This document shows, piece after piece, positions 1 through 6,913 of a DNA stretch of 13,739 bases. The stretch is taken from positions 1-13,739 of the forward strand of contig DAIEST010000167.1 of the NCBI GenBank assembly GCA_027346125.1, given 5' to 3'. How positions within the stretch are numbered: position 1 is the first letter of the stretch; the number at the start of each line of letters is the position of its first letter. The DNA is from Leptospirillum sp. Lineage in GTDB: Bacteria; Nitrospirota; Leptospirillia; Leptospirillales; Leptospirillaceae. Below the pieces are notes generated by a model that saw nothing but the letters and a program-made list of their open reading frames with translations, did no database searches and was not told the DNA's origin. The position numbers were made by a program, and so were the translations under genes.

Positions 1-2
1 GA

Positions 3-56
3 CTTTTCACCCGTTCGATCTCCGACGATCCCGACCGGGTCCTGGCCCGGAAATGA
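3..56 (+). CDS. 3' end of an unidentified upstream gene (partial)
   Basis: Frame 3 is open from the window edge to a TGA at 54-56, giving 17 residues that end SDDPDRVLARK. The TGA overlaps the ATG of the next gene in an ATGA arrangement, and the next junction (544-547) has the same form. This suggests the tail of a gene translationally coupled to the YkgJ-type gene. Too little is present to name a product. The frame of the following gene is also open upstream to the window edge, so this could be chance, with that gene starting further left. Confidence 0.35.
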   Translation, partial: LFTRSISDDPDRVLARK

Positions 57-547
57 TCCGGATCGACGTCCCTCACGCACTCTGCCAGGAATGCCGCCAG
101 TGCTGCCATTTCGTGGCACCTCCCTTTCTTGCCCCCTATGCTTCCCGCTCGACAGAAATGCCTCCCACCCTTCCCGGGTCCTTTCTGTCCCGATCCGGAC
201 TACCGGTTCTCTCCCCTGCCGTCAAGGACACGATCCCCGTCTGGACATGCTCGATTCTTGATCCTGACGCTTTTGTCTGCCGCGATTGGCCAGACCATCC
301 CCTGGACTGCCAAATCTACCCTCTTGTCTTCTTTTCCGAATCGGGCGTCCCCAAGATCGGACTCGATCCCTCATGCCCCTATTCGGATCACCAGCCGCTT
401 GCATGGTTTGAGGAGAAAGCCCGACAGATTCGGGAGACGATCTGGTCAAAATGGACAGTGGAACAGAAACGGACGCTTCTTCCGTTTTTCAGTACGGACT
501 CCTTTCCCGGCCTGATCCCCCTTTTGAGCCTCTCCGACGTTCCATGA
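53..547 (+). CDS. YkgJ-family cysteine-cluster protein (putative Zn/Fe-binding)
   Basis: This 164-residue protein has the cysteine layout of the YkgJ family (zinc/iron-chelating domain, often annotated as Fe-S oxidoreductase). An N-terminal cluster C11-x2-C14-x2-C17-C18 is followed by C66, C76, C86 and C108. The segment HPLDCQIYPL (residues 82-91) matches the family hallmark RPLDCRxFP. Eight cysteines in this spacing indicate metal or cluster binding; family members have no well-defined reaction, so the substrate is unknown. There is no signal peptide, so it is probably cytoplasmic. I chose the ATG at 53 because it overlaps the upstream stop as ATGA, although the frame is open to the window edge. 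There is no clear ribosome binding site, consistent with coupling. Its stop overlaps the start of the DUF2156 gene, so the two are probably made together. Confidence 0.85.
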   Translation: MIRIDVPHALCQECRQCCHFVAPPFLAPYASRSTEMPPTLPGSFLSRSGLPVLSPAVKDTIPVWTCSILDPDAFVCRDWPDHPLDCQIYPLVFFSESGVPKIGLDPSCPYSDHQPLAWFEEKARQIRETIWSKWTVEQKRTLLPFFSTDSFPGLIPLLSLSDVP

Positions 548-1506
548 CCACCGACCGGATCGACCGGACAGCGATCTCCGGGTCCCGGGGATCGGTCGCA
601 AACGAAATCTCCCCGCTTCTTCCCCGCATTCTTCAACCGTTCATCTCGACAAGTCATCCGGCATCACTTCTCCTTTTTGATCGCGATCTGACCTTCTGGA
701 GAGCCTCATGGCAGAAGAGACCCTTTCTGATCCTGGAGAGCGCAGGATATTTCTTCCTGCCGGCCCCTCCCCCGTGGAGTCTTCCCGGAGCCGGTCACCC
801 TGAACCCGGATCCCTCGGTTTTCCCGATTTCTGGAGCCGGCTCGCCCAGACCCTTCTGGAATGGAACAACGGAATACCGGCCCGTCTCGACAGTCTCCCC
901 CCCGGTCTCTCCGCAGAAGGATTCCAGCCTCCCCAACCGACCGAAACGGAGTACATCTTCCTCCGGTCGTCATGGGAGACCCTCCATGGCAGGGAATTCC
1001 GGGCTCACCGATGGGAACGGAACCGTCTCCGGAGGGAGCATCCTGCGCTCAGGGCCATTCCCTGGTCCGGGGAGTATCTTCGGCCGGCGAAAAAACTCAT
1101 CGAACGTTTTATTGCATTCCGAAGGTCAAAAAACGATGGTCACTACAGTCGGCTTCTCCTGGAAGACCAGTACCGCGCCCACGAAAAAGCGCTCGAACTT
1201 TCCGGAGAGATCGGACTGACAGGACTTCTTCTTCTTTCCGGAACAGACCTGCTGGGCATCGGCTGGTTCGCCCTCATTCCTGAAGAAGCTTCCGCCATCT
1301 GTTTTCTCGAAGCCCGCCAACCGGAAATGGACGGGATACCGGTCTCTCTCACCCAGGCCTTTTTCCGGCTTTTCCCCCGATATGGGCATTTGAACATTCA
1401 GGGGGGGTCTGGTATTCTGGAAATAGATCAGGCAAAAAAATTAGATTCACCTCAAGCCTGTTCCCAGATAAACTCCCAATCCCTTTCATCCGCCACTTCT
1501 TTCTGA
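544..1506 (+). CDS. DUF2156 protein (LPG-synthase C-terminal/GNAT-like)
   Basis: This 320-residue protein resembles DUF2156, the cytoplasmic catalytic domain of phosphatidylglycerol lysyltransferases (MprF type), which also occurs alone in many bacteria. Visible family features are the stretch at residues 137-167 (YIFLRSSWETLHGREF followed by a basic RxxRNRLRR-like run) and the C-terminal NIQGGSGILEIDQAKK at 284-299. These match the Y-x-L-x-GRKxxxKRNxxxRF and N-x-GxxxGxxGLxxxK blocks of the family. There are no membrane helices, so the flippase half of MprF is absent. A longer open frame reaches back to 451 inside the preceding gene, but the ATG at 544 forms an ATGA overlap with that gene's stop and is the likely start. 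Stand-alone members may transfer an aminoacyl group to a lipid or other acceptor; the acceptor cannot be told from sequence. Confidence 0.82.
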   Translation: MTTDRIDRTAISGSRGSVANEISPLLPRILQPFISTSHPASLLLFDRDLTFWRASWQKRPFLILESAGYFFLPAPPPWSLPGAGHPEPGSLGFPDFWSRLAQTLLEWNNGIPARLDSLPPGLSAEGFQPPQPTETEYIFLRSSWETLHGREFRAHRWERNRLRREHPALRAIPWSGEYLRPAKKLIERFIAFRRSKNDGHYSRLLLEDQYRAHEKALELSGEIGLTGLLLLSGTDLLGIGWFALIPEEASAICFLEARQPEMDGIPVSLTQAFFRLFPRYGHLNIQGGSGILEIDQAKKLDSPQACSQINSQSLSSATSF

Positions 1507-1662
1507 GCCGCATCGGAGCGATACGATATTTCTCCTTTCGGCGCCTCTTTTTCCATTTTCCGTCCGACACCCCATTTCGGGAGTTGGACATTCTTCACCC
1601 CGCTGCCGGATGAAAGAGGTCGAACCTTTTCTCTCACCCTTAAGAAGCAAGGAGAGACTTCG

Positions 1663-1992
1663 ATGAGACAAACCCATATAAAAAATCGCCAGACGCTAAT
1701 AGAAGAAGCGAAAAAAAGAGGGGAAAACGCCCTCGTGGATCCCATGCCGGACATGACTCCCGAAGGAATCGGGCGATGGAAGGAAAACGTGAAGGAGTAC
1801 TTCATCGCGGAATGCGAAGAGATCCTCGAACGGGAAGAGAATCCGGAACTGAGGAGGGAGGTGGTCAACGCCATGAAAGAAGGTTTTTCGGAGTTGATCG
1901 AAAGCCAGCACGATGTTCCTCTGCCGGACTCGGGAGTGGAAACGGCCCATACCGTCAAGGAAGATGCGTTTCACGAAATCCATGACTCCTGA
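1663..1992 (+). CDS. Orphan acidic helical protein, 109 residues
   Basis: I do not recognise this protein. It starts at an ATG preceded by AAGGAGAG about seven bases upstream, a good ribosome binding site. The product is highly charged, rich in Glu and Lys, has a single cysteine and no signal or membrane segment, and looks mostly alpha-helical (for example the runs around NVKEYFIAECEEILER and LRREVVNAMKEGFSELIE). The middle motif DMTPEGIGRWKENV may be a structured turn. It stands alone between a 156-base gap and a downstream hairpin, so it is probably its own transcription unit. The good ribosome binding site and the complementary hairpin just after its stop argue that it is a real gene. Confidence 0.75.
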   Translation: MRQTHIKNRQTLIEEAKKRGENALVDPMPDMTPEGIGRWKENVKEYFIAECEEILEREENPELRREVVNAMKEGFSELIESQHDVPLPDSGVETAHTVKEDAFHEIHDS

Positions 1993-1997
1993 CCCGC

Positions 1998-2031
1998 CGG
2001 TCCCGGAAGGGCGTCTGCTCTTCCGGGACCG
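1998..2031 (+). terminator. Strong hairpin, probable terminator
   Basis: A 12-base perfect inverted repeat (CGGTCCCGGAAG at 1998-2009 and its complement CTTCCGGGACCG at 2020-2031) closes a 10-base loop six bases after the stop of the 109-residue gene. It is followed by TTTCAACCTT, a poor U-tract, so termination may be incomplete or factor-assisted. The position, before a separate promoter, supports a terminator role. Confidence 0.6.
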
Positions 2032-2069
2032 TTTCAACCTTCCAGGACGCGAATCCGCAATCGTTCCGC

Positions 2070-2098
2070 TTGTCTAAACTGCCGTCAGAAGATACAAT
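2070..2098 (+). promoter_or_regulatory. Sigma-70-type promoter for the DUF5069 gene
   Basis: TTGTCT (2070-2075) and TACAAT (2093-2098) are separated by exactly 17 bases and match the -35 and -10 consensus at 4/6 and 5/6 positions. The site lies about 60 bases before the start codon at 2159, downstream of the terminator-like hairpin. It probably drives the DUF5069 gene, and possibly the M16 pair through read-through. Confidence 0.6.
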
Positions 2099-2158
2099 TC
2101 CAGGAATGAGATATGTCGAGACAGAAGCCATTCGATCCCGACCACCGGAGGAGTAAAG

Positions 2159-2581
2159 ATGGATCTGACAAAAAACTTTCCCGGAAGCCCGACCGACCGC
2201 ATCGGGGGTCTTGACCACCTCAAGAGGGTGACGGACAAGGCCCGTGCCCATCTCTCCGGAACGCTCGGCGAATATATCTACAACTGTCCGCTTGACCAGG
2301 CGTTCTTCTCGTTCTTCGGAATCGACGCTGAAGAGTTTGCCAAAGCCGCTTCCACGCGGCCGACAGACAACGAAATGCTGGAATGGGTCCGCCAGCATTC
2401 TTCCAAGGCAACGGATCCGGAAGCCGTTGAGACGTTCAACCGGGACTACGAATCCCGGGGACCTGATTCCCCCGAAAAATGGGAATACTTCCTGTCCGTC
2501 CGGGAGTCTCTTTCCCCGAACCGCACCGATATCACGACATGGATCAAGCTGATCGATCTCGAAGAAAACAGACCCGTCTAA
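2159..2581 (+). CDS. DUF5069 domain-containing protein
   Basis: This 140-residue protein matches the DUF5069 family over its full length. It has an N-terminal DLTKNFPGSPTDRIGGL, then HLKRVTDKARAHLSGTLGEY (residues 20-39), followed by CPLDQAFFSFFGI. The corresponding family pattern is PRSPxxxxGGxxxLARxIDKARAxLxGxxGEYxYxCPLDxxxFxFxGI. A C-terminal DxEMLEWV segment is also typical. The family has no established function; members are small soluble proteins. The start has a strong GGAGGAG ribosome binding site at 2147-2153. It is likely driven by the promoter at 2070-2098. The M16 genes begin 63 bases downstream with no clear terminator between, so partial co-transcription is possible. Confidence 0.9.
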   Translation: MDLTKNFPGSPTDRIGGLDHLKRVTDKARAHLSGTLGEYIYNCPLDQAFFSFFGIDAEEFAKAASTRPTDNEMLEWVRQHSSKATDPEAVETFNRDYESRGPDSPEKWEYFLSVRESLSPNRTDITTWIKLIDLEENRPV

Positions 2582-2644
2582 AATCTCCGGCACCCCGGTT
2601 CGTGCGGTTGCCATGCGTCTGGTATTCCCTGTAAGGAGTTGCGG

Positions 2645-4078
2645 ATGTTCCATATGATGAATTCCCTACGATCCACGCCCGTCCTGCTGAGACAGTTCTC
2701 GAAGATCTTCTTCTTTCTGGCGGCACTCTTCCCTTTGCTTTTCCCGATCCCCATTGCCCAGGCTGATACGGCCGCTCACAAGGAATTCCGGCCCTCTCCC
2801 GTCCTCCATGTCTACCCCAACGGCCTGAGACTGATCTATGTGGACAATCCCTACTCCCCCATCGTCACATTCCAGATCTGGTACCGGGTGGGATCCCTCT
2901 ACGAGAAAAGGGGGAAAACAGGAATATCCCACTTTCTCGAACACATGATGTTCACCGGAACTCCCCGCTACCCCCATGGGGTTCTCGACCAGAGAATCAA
3001 TGCCATCGGAGGAGAGTCGAACGCTTTTACCGACTACGATTTCACGGCTTATTTCGAGAACACTGCCCCTCACTATCTCCCTCTTGCCATGAACATCGAG
3101 TCCGACCGGATGTTCAACCTCGCACTTTCCACGAGCCAACTCGAGCGGGAACGCCGGATCGTGCTGGAAGAGCGTCGCAACGACTATGACGATCCCGCCC
3201 AGAAACTGGTCGAACAGGTTTATGCCAAGGCATTCCGGGTCCACCCATACCACAATCCGGTCATCGGCTGGGAACCCGACATCAAGCATCTCACGCAATC
3301 CGACCTGAGAAATTACTACCGGACATACTATATGCCCAACAATGCCACCATCATCGTCGTGGGTCCCGTAAACGGTCAGGATCTGGTCAGGAAGGTCGGA
3401 GAGAAGTTCGGAGCCCTTCCGCCCGGCCCCACGCCTCCTCCCGTCACCTCGGACGAACCCGTCCAACACGGCCTCAGGTTTACAATCCTGCACAAACCGG
3501 CGATGCTCCCGGTCACCATGATGGCGTTTCATGTTCCGAACTTCAAAAGCCCCGACTCCTACGCCCTGACCCTCCTCTCCACCCTCCTTTCGGGTGGCCG
3601 GTCCTCCATCCTCTTTCAGAAGATGGTCTACAAGAATCCGGTTGCGGTCGATGCGGAAGGCGACTACGAACCCATGACCAAGGGACCGGCCCTGTTTTAT
3701 TTTTATGCGCAGGGACTGCCCAAAATCTCCCCTCCGGTTTTGCGCCACAAATTCGAGGACATCATCAAAAATCTGAAAAAGGCTCCAGTTACCCTGACGG
3801 CTCTGGACAGAGCCAAAAAACAGGTTATTTCCGGGTTTCTCATGGGCCAGGAATCCACGTTCGGACTGGGGATGCTGCTTGGCGAGATGGCAAGCATCGG
3901 TATTCCGCTCGACTATCTCGACACCTATGTGGACAGGATCCGCTCCGTGACCGCACAGGATGTCCAGCGGGTTGCACAGACATACCTGAAAAACTCGAAC
4001 GAAACGGTCGGATATCTCTATCCTTCGGGCGTTCCGAAGAAGCCCTCATTCTCGAGGCCCAACCGCATCGTCCGCTGA
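2645..4078 (+). CDS. M16 family zinc metallopeptidase, catalytic subunit
   Basis: This 477-residue secreted peptidase belongs to the M16 (pitrilysin/mitochondrial processing peptidase) family. Residues 18-40 form a signal peptide ending AQA|DT, so it acts in the periplasm. The inverted zinc motif HFLEH is at residues 96-100, with the third ligand expected in VLEERR near residue 176, about 76 residues on, as in active M16 enzymes. The N-terminal half is the catalytic domain. The second half (from about residue 220) is the M16_C domain, with LLSTLLSGGRSSILFQKMVY in place of the usual R/Y-bearing segment. I chose the ATG at 2645 because AAGGAG (2633-2638) is six bases before it; a TTG at 2639 abuts that site. 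It is followed 55 bases later by a non-catalytic M16 gene, its likely partner. Confidence 0.95.
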   Translation: MFHMMNSLRSTPVLLRQFSKIFFFLAALFPLLFPIPIAQADTAAHKEFRPSPVLHVYPNGLRLIYVDNPYSPIVTFQIWYRVGSLYEKRGKTGISHFLEHMMFTGTPRYPHGVLDQRINAIGGESNAFTDYDFTAYFENTAPHYLPLAMNIESDRMFNLALSTSQLERERRIVLEERRNDYDDPAQKLVEQVYAKAFRVHPYHNPVIGWEPDIKHLTQSDLRNYYRTYYMPNNATIIVVGPVNGQDLVRKVGEKFGALPPGPTPPPVTSDEPVQHGLRFTILHKPAMLPVTMMAFHVPNFKSPDSYALTLLSTLLSGGRSSILFQKMVYKNPVAVDAEGDYEPMTKGPALFYFYAQGLPKISPPVLRHKFEDIIKNLKKAPVTLTALDRAKKQVISGFLMGQESTFGLGMLLGEMASIGIPLDYLDTYVDRIRSVTAQDVQRVAQTYLKNSNETVGYLYPSGVPKKPSFSRPNRIVR

Positions 4079-4133
4079 CAGGACCCGGACACAGAACTGA
4101 CCATGACGAATGACCGCATTCCAAGGAGAGGCC

Positions 4134-5567
4134 ATGATATTTGACCGTACCGCCCGTTCCCTCCTCATGCTCGGCGTACTTCTTCTCCCGGGCTGTGCCC
4201 ACACCACACCGGCCGTCCAGACATCGGCACCCGTTCCTGCATCTTTGTTCGACGAGCAGCCCGTCCCCGTCATCCACAGCAAAGTTTACCGGACCGTCCT
4301 CGACAACGGAGTGGTTCTGGTCGTTCTCCCCCGACCGGTGGTGCCGGTCGTTTCCTTCCGGATCGGCATTCTTGCCGGTTCATCAAAGGATCCCTCAGGC
4401 AAATCCGGATTGGCCGACCTGACGGCTTCCCTCCTCAACAGGGGAACCACCCATCTGGACGCACTGACGATCTTCAGGAAGATCGACGCTTCAGGAGGCA
4501 GTCTTGAAGCGGACGCAGGACGGGACATGACGACACTCTCCGGAAAGGTCCTCTCCTCGGATCTTGAAGGGCTTTTTTCCCTCGCATCGGATCTCGTCCT
4601 GAACCCGGTGTTTCCGAAGCCCGAATTCGAACGGAACCTCCAGCAGGCAAAAGCCGGACTCATGGACGAGAAGGATCATGCCGGTCCGGTCGCCCGGAAC
4701 CTTTTCTATAAAACGCTCTACGAGAACGGACCCTATGGTCACCCGGCCACCGGAACGATGGATTCCATCTCGCGGATCCAGTATCAGGACATTCTCGATT
4801 TCTATCGCACCCACTACACTCCGGACCGGACAATCCTCACCTTCGCAGGAGACATCACTCCCGATGAGGCCCTGAAACTTGCAAAGGCAACCTTCGGAAA
4901 CTGGAAACCTGCCGGTTCCCGGACTCTCCCGACGACTGCCGCCGCAGTTCGGCAACCTCTTCCCGCTTCACAAACACTTCTTCTGGATCGCACCCAGTTC
5001 GCACAGACCATGGTCATGATGGGAAACCCCGGAATCCGCCGGAACGATCCGAGATTCTACAGCGCCCTTGTCATGAACCAGATCCTCGGAGGGACCACGA
5101 CATCCCGTCTCAACCATGTCGTCCGCCAGAAAAACGGGCTCGTATACTACATCTACAGCGGGTTCGACGCGGAACGCCATGCCGGACCTTTCTTCGTCGC
5201 ATTCCAGACATTCGCCCCCAACACGTCGAAAGTCCTCCTCCTGACCAGGAAGATCCTGACCCAGATGAAAAATCAGCCGGTTTCGGCAGAAGAGATCAAA
5301 ACCACCCAGAACAATCTCCTGGGACAATTTCCCTTCCGGGTGGATACGGACGACCGGATCGCATCCCTCCTTCTGTTCATCGAAACCTATCAGCTCGGAC
5401 TGACCTACTTTACCGATTACCCGGACAAGGTGAGACAGGTCACCCCGGCTTCGGAACTGGCGGCCGCGCGGGATCTGATCCACCCCAACCATCTTGTCAC
5501 GGTCGTTGTGGGCCCCATCAAGAAAACCGGCCTGGTCGCGAACGGAAAGGATATCCTGATGCAGTAG
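4134..5567 (+). CDS. M16 family lipoprotein, non-catalytic partner subunit
   Basis: This 477-residue M16 homologue is the same length as its neighbour. It begins with a lipoprotein signal peptide (basic residues, hydrophobic core, LLPG-C with Cys21). Ala follows the cysteine, so outer-membrane sorting is likely. The zinc motif is gone: where active enzymes have HxxEH, residues 92-99 read GLADLTAS, placing Asp95, Ala98 and Ser99 at the ligand positions. The C-terminal half keeps RQKNGLVYY, with Arg331 and Tyr338 matching the R/Y pair that holds substrate backbone in M16B enzymes. This is the known division of labour in M16B heterodimers, so I infer a complex with the preceding protein. The start is the ATG at 4134, with AAGGAG five bases upstream; an ATG at 4110 lacks a ribosome binding site. 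Confidence 0.95.
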   Translation: MIFDRTARSLLMLGVLLLPGCAHTTPAVQTSAPVPASLFDEQPVPVIHSKVYRTVLDNGVVLVVLPRPVVPVVSFRIGILAGSSKDPSGKSGLADLTASLLNRGTTHLDALTIFRKIDASGGSLEADAGRDMTTLSGKVLSSDLEGLFSLASDLVLNPVFPKPEFERNLQQAKAGLMDEKDHAGPVARNLFYKTLYENGPYGHPATGTMDSISRIQYQDILDFYRTHYTPDRTILTFAGDITPDEALKLAKATFGNWKPAGSRTLPTTAAAVRQPLPASQTLLLDRTQFAQTMVMMGNPGIRRNDPRFYSALVMNQILGGTTTSRLNHVVRQKNGLVYYIYSGFDAERHAGPFFVAFQTFAPNTSKVLLLTRKILTQMKNQPVSAEEIKTTQNNLLGQFPFRVDTDDRIASLLLFIETYQLGLTYFTDYPDKVRQVTPASELAAARDLIHPNHLVTVVVGPIKKTGLVANGKDILMQ

Positions 5568-5716
5568 CCCTGATGGACTTCATCGGAGCAGATTTTCCGG
5601 AAACCTGGCAGGGAACTTTCTTTCGGAACTCCCTGACTGCCCGGGATCGTGATGGAGAGAAAGGTTTCCTGTCTGTCGACGACCGCTCTCTCCCTCTACT
5701 TCCGAGCAAAAGGTTC

Positions 5717-5745
5717 TTGCAATTTTTCTGTTATCCGGATAGTCT
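5717..5745 (+). promoter_or_regulatory. Weak candidate promoter before the 29-codon gene
   Basis: The 247-base gap 5568-5814 holds no gene I can support. Within it, TTGCAA (5717-5722) and TAGTCT (5740-5745) are 17 bases apart, matching consensus at 4/6 and 3/6 positions, in an AT-richer stretch before the small ribosomal-protein gene. An imperfect hairpin (CAGGGA with TCCCTG near 5610-5636) lies upstream, without a U-tract. Other placements in 5710-5790 are almost as good. Confidence 0.25.
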
Positions 5746-5814
5746 TTCCCCTTGTGTAAATTTCCCCTTTTACTTGATTCATGATCGTCCCATGACGGAA
5801 GGACTCTCTTAAAT

Positions 5815-5904
5815 ATGTCGAGTGTGATCAAGAAACGCCGCAAGAAGATCCGGAAACACAAGTACAAGAAACTCCGCAGGGCTTCGCGTCACAAGAAGAA
5901 GTAA
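5815..5904 (+). CDS. AURKAIP1/COX24-type small ribosomal protein, 29 residues
   Basis: The ATG at 5815 opens a 29-residue, extremely basic peptide ending at the TAA at 5902-5904. It begins MSSVIKKRRKKIRKHKYKK and continues LRRASRHKKK. It matches the AURKAIP1/COX24 C-terminal domain (DUF1713), whose mitochondrial member is ribosomal protein mS38. Short actinobacterial members with the same xSVIKKRRKRM opening are, as I recall, ribosome-associated (bS22 in mycobacteria). The role here is therefore probably small-subunit rRNA binding. GGAAGGA at 5797-5803 is a slightly distant ribosome binding site, 11 bases from the start. The gene is short enough to be missed by routine gene calling, but the family signature covers nearly the whole peptide. 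Confidence 0.85.
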   Translation: MSSVIKKRRKKIRKHKYKKLRRASRHKKK

Positions 5905-5954
5905 ACAGCCCTCTCCCTTCATATGGCCTGTCATCCCGAGGGAGGAGGTCTCCC

Positions 5955-6392
5955 GTGAACGAGCGAAGAATCGCCATTGGTTCGATCATCGTGCTCTTCC
6001 TGTCGTCGGTTGCAATCCTGACCTACCAGCAGGGCACGATTGCAGGCCTGACTTCGCAAATCCAGAAACTCGAGCTCCGCGCCAAAGCGAAATCCGGTGG
6101 GCCGATTCCCTTCTCGGAAAAAGCGACCCCCTCTGCCAGCGGAACTTATGAACTGGATCTGGCCAAGGCAGTTCTGGCCGTTCCGGATTATGCTCCGATG
6201 ATTCCCCCGGAACTCTCCAGGGGGGTCAAATGGACCGTCCGGACAAGAGGCCGCATCCGTTTCATCGGCGGGAACCTCGTTGTACTGGAACTCCAGAATG
6301 CCCAGGGAAACCTTCTTCCCGTTCTCTTTCAAATCCCTGATCCGTCCCAATCCGTCACCTGGCGGTATCTCTACGGATTCGCCCCATCCTGA
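5955..6392 (+). CDS. Membrane-anchored coiled-coil protein of unknown function, 145 residues
   Basis: I do not recognise a family. The protein starts with GTG at 5955 behind a very strong GGAGGAGG site (5941-5948). Residues 6-24 form one hydrophobic helix after an N-terminal basic stretch (NERR), so the bulk is probably outside the cytoplasmic membrane. Residues 25-45 (from QQGTIAGLTSQIQKLELRAK) look like a short coiled coil, followed by a Ser/Pro linker. The C-terminal part (from about residue 62) looks beta-rich, with a WTVRTRGRIRFIGGNLVVLE core. It lies 50 bases after the 29-codon ribosomal gene and could be co-transcribed. It converges on the ftsB-like gene 178 bases away. Confidence 0.78.
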   Translation: MNERRIAIGSIIVLFLSSVAILTYQQGTIAGLTSQIQKLELRAKAKSGGPIPFSEKATPSASGTYELDLAKAVLAVPDYAPMIPPELSRGVKWTVRTRGRIRFIGGNLVVLELQNAQGNLLPVLFQIPDPSQSVTWRYLYGFAPS

Positions 6393-6570
6393 CCGGCTGG
6401 ACAAACCCGGCTTCATTCTGCTCACTTCAAGAGTATTGCATTCTTCGATGGAATAGGGACTTTCTGCGATCAGACGACCGGAAATTCAACAGGAAAGAAA
6501 CCAGACAGGAAAACATCCCGGGAGGGCATTCATCGGCAGAAAGAGATGAAGATGGAGTCGCCAGACGGGA

Positions 6571-6912
6571 TCAGTGTGACCCTGGAGCACCCGGGAGAAC
6601 CAGAATCTCCCCGGACCGCACCCGATGCTCCCGCTCCCGGGCGATCCGCTCCAGCGCAAACGGATCGGCTCGGAGAGCCTGGACATGCTCCCTTTGATGC
6701 CGGATCCGTTTCATGAGAGCCTGCTTGTCGCGGGCCAGATCCCTTGATTCCCATCGGTAGCGAATCAAGGCAAGAAGTCCCGTATCGGAGGACACCAATG
6801 CCGCTGTTCCATACAGGACCATCGCGGTTCCTGAAAGCAGAAGGAGCCAGACCAGCGCCTTTCCGCCGGAAGGAGGTTCCCCTGGAGGGGGAGGGGTTTC
6901 GTGCGAAGGCAC
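6571..6912 (-). CDS. ftsB: FtsB/DivIC-family septum formation protein
   Basis: This 113-residue protein has the architecture of the FtsB/DivIC (septum formation initiator) family: a short Pro-rich cytoplasmic N-terminus (to about residue 17), one membrane helix (about 19-41), then a coiled coil (about 48-80). The coiled coil is followed by the family-typical end DPFALERIAREREHRVRSGE and ILVLPG. In the family it bridges FtsL and FtsQ in the divisome. The start is inferred as the GTG at 6912, one base after the eno stop; no good ribosome binding site is visible, so translation probably depends on coupling to eno. The frame is open further upstream inside eno, but that part is a shadow. An eno-ftsB order is common in other bacteria, which supports the call. 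Symbol ftsB versus divIC is by context. Confidence 0.85.
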   Translation of the reverse strand: MPSHETPPPPGEPPSGGKALVWLLLLSGTAMVLYGTAALVSSDTGLLALIRYRWESRDLARDKQALMKRIRHQREHVQALRADPFALERIAREREHRVRSGEILVLPGAPGSH

Positions 6913-6913
6913 T

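Noticed and set aside
1507..1662. Gap before the 109-residue gene, searched for promoter, terminator or RNA
   Set aside because: GGCGCC followed by TCTTTTTCC (about 1539-1552) looks slightly terminator-like, but the stem is a loop-less palindrome. No convincing promoter hexamers were found.
2666..3748. A 360-codon minus-strand open frame opposite the first M16 gene
   Set aside because: It is antisense to a clear zinc peptidase, with no recognisable motif and no promoter or ribosome binding site arrangement that fits.
5573..5812. A 79-codon plus-strand frame in the gap after the M16 pair
   Set aside because: There is no ribosome binding site before the ATG, the composition is unlike a folded protein, and the region also seems to hold the promoter for the next gene. 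I treat it as chance.
6393..6570. Convergent gap searched for a shared terminator, tRNA or small gene
   Set aside because: Only short 4-base stems without T-runs were found, and no tRNA-like cloverleaf or coding frame with a ribosome binding site.
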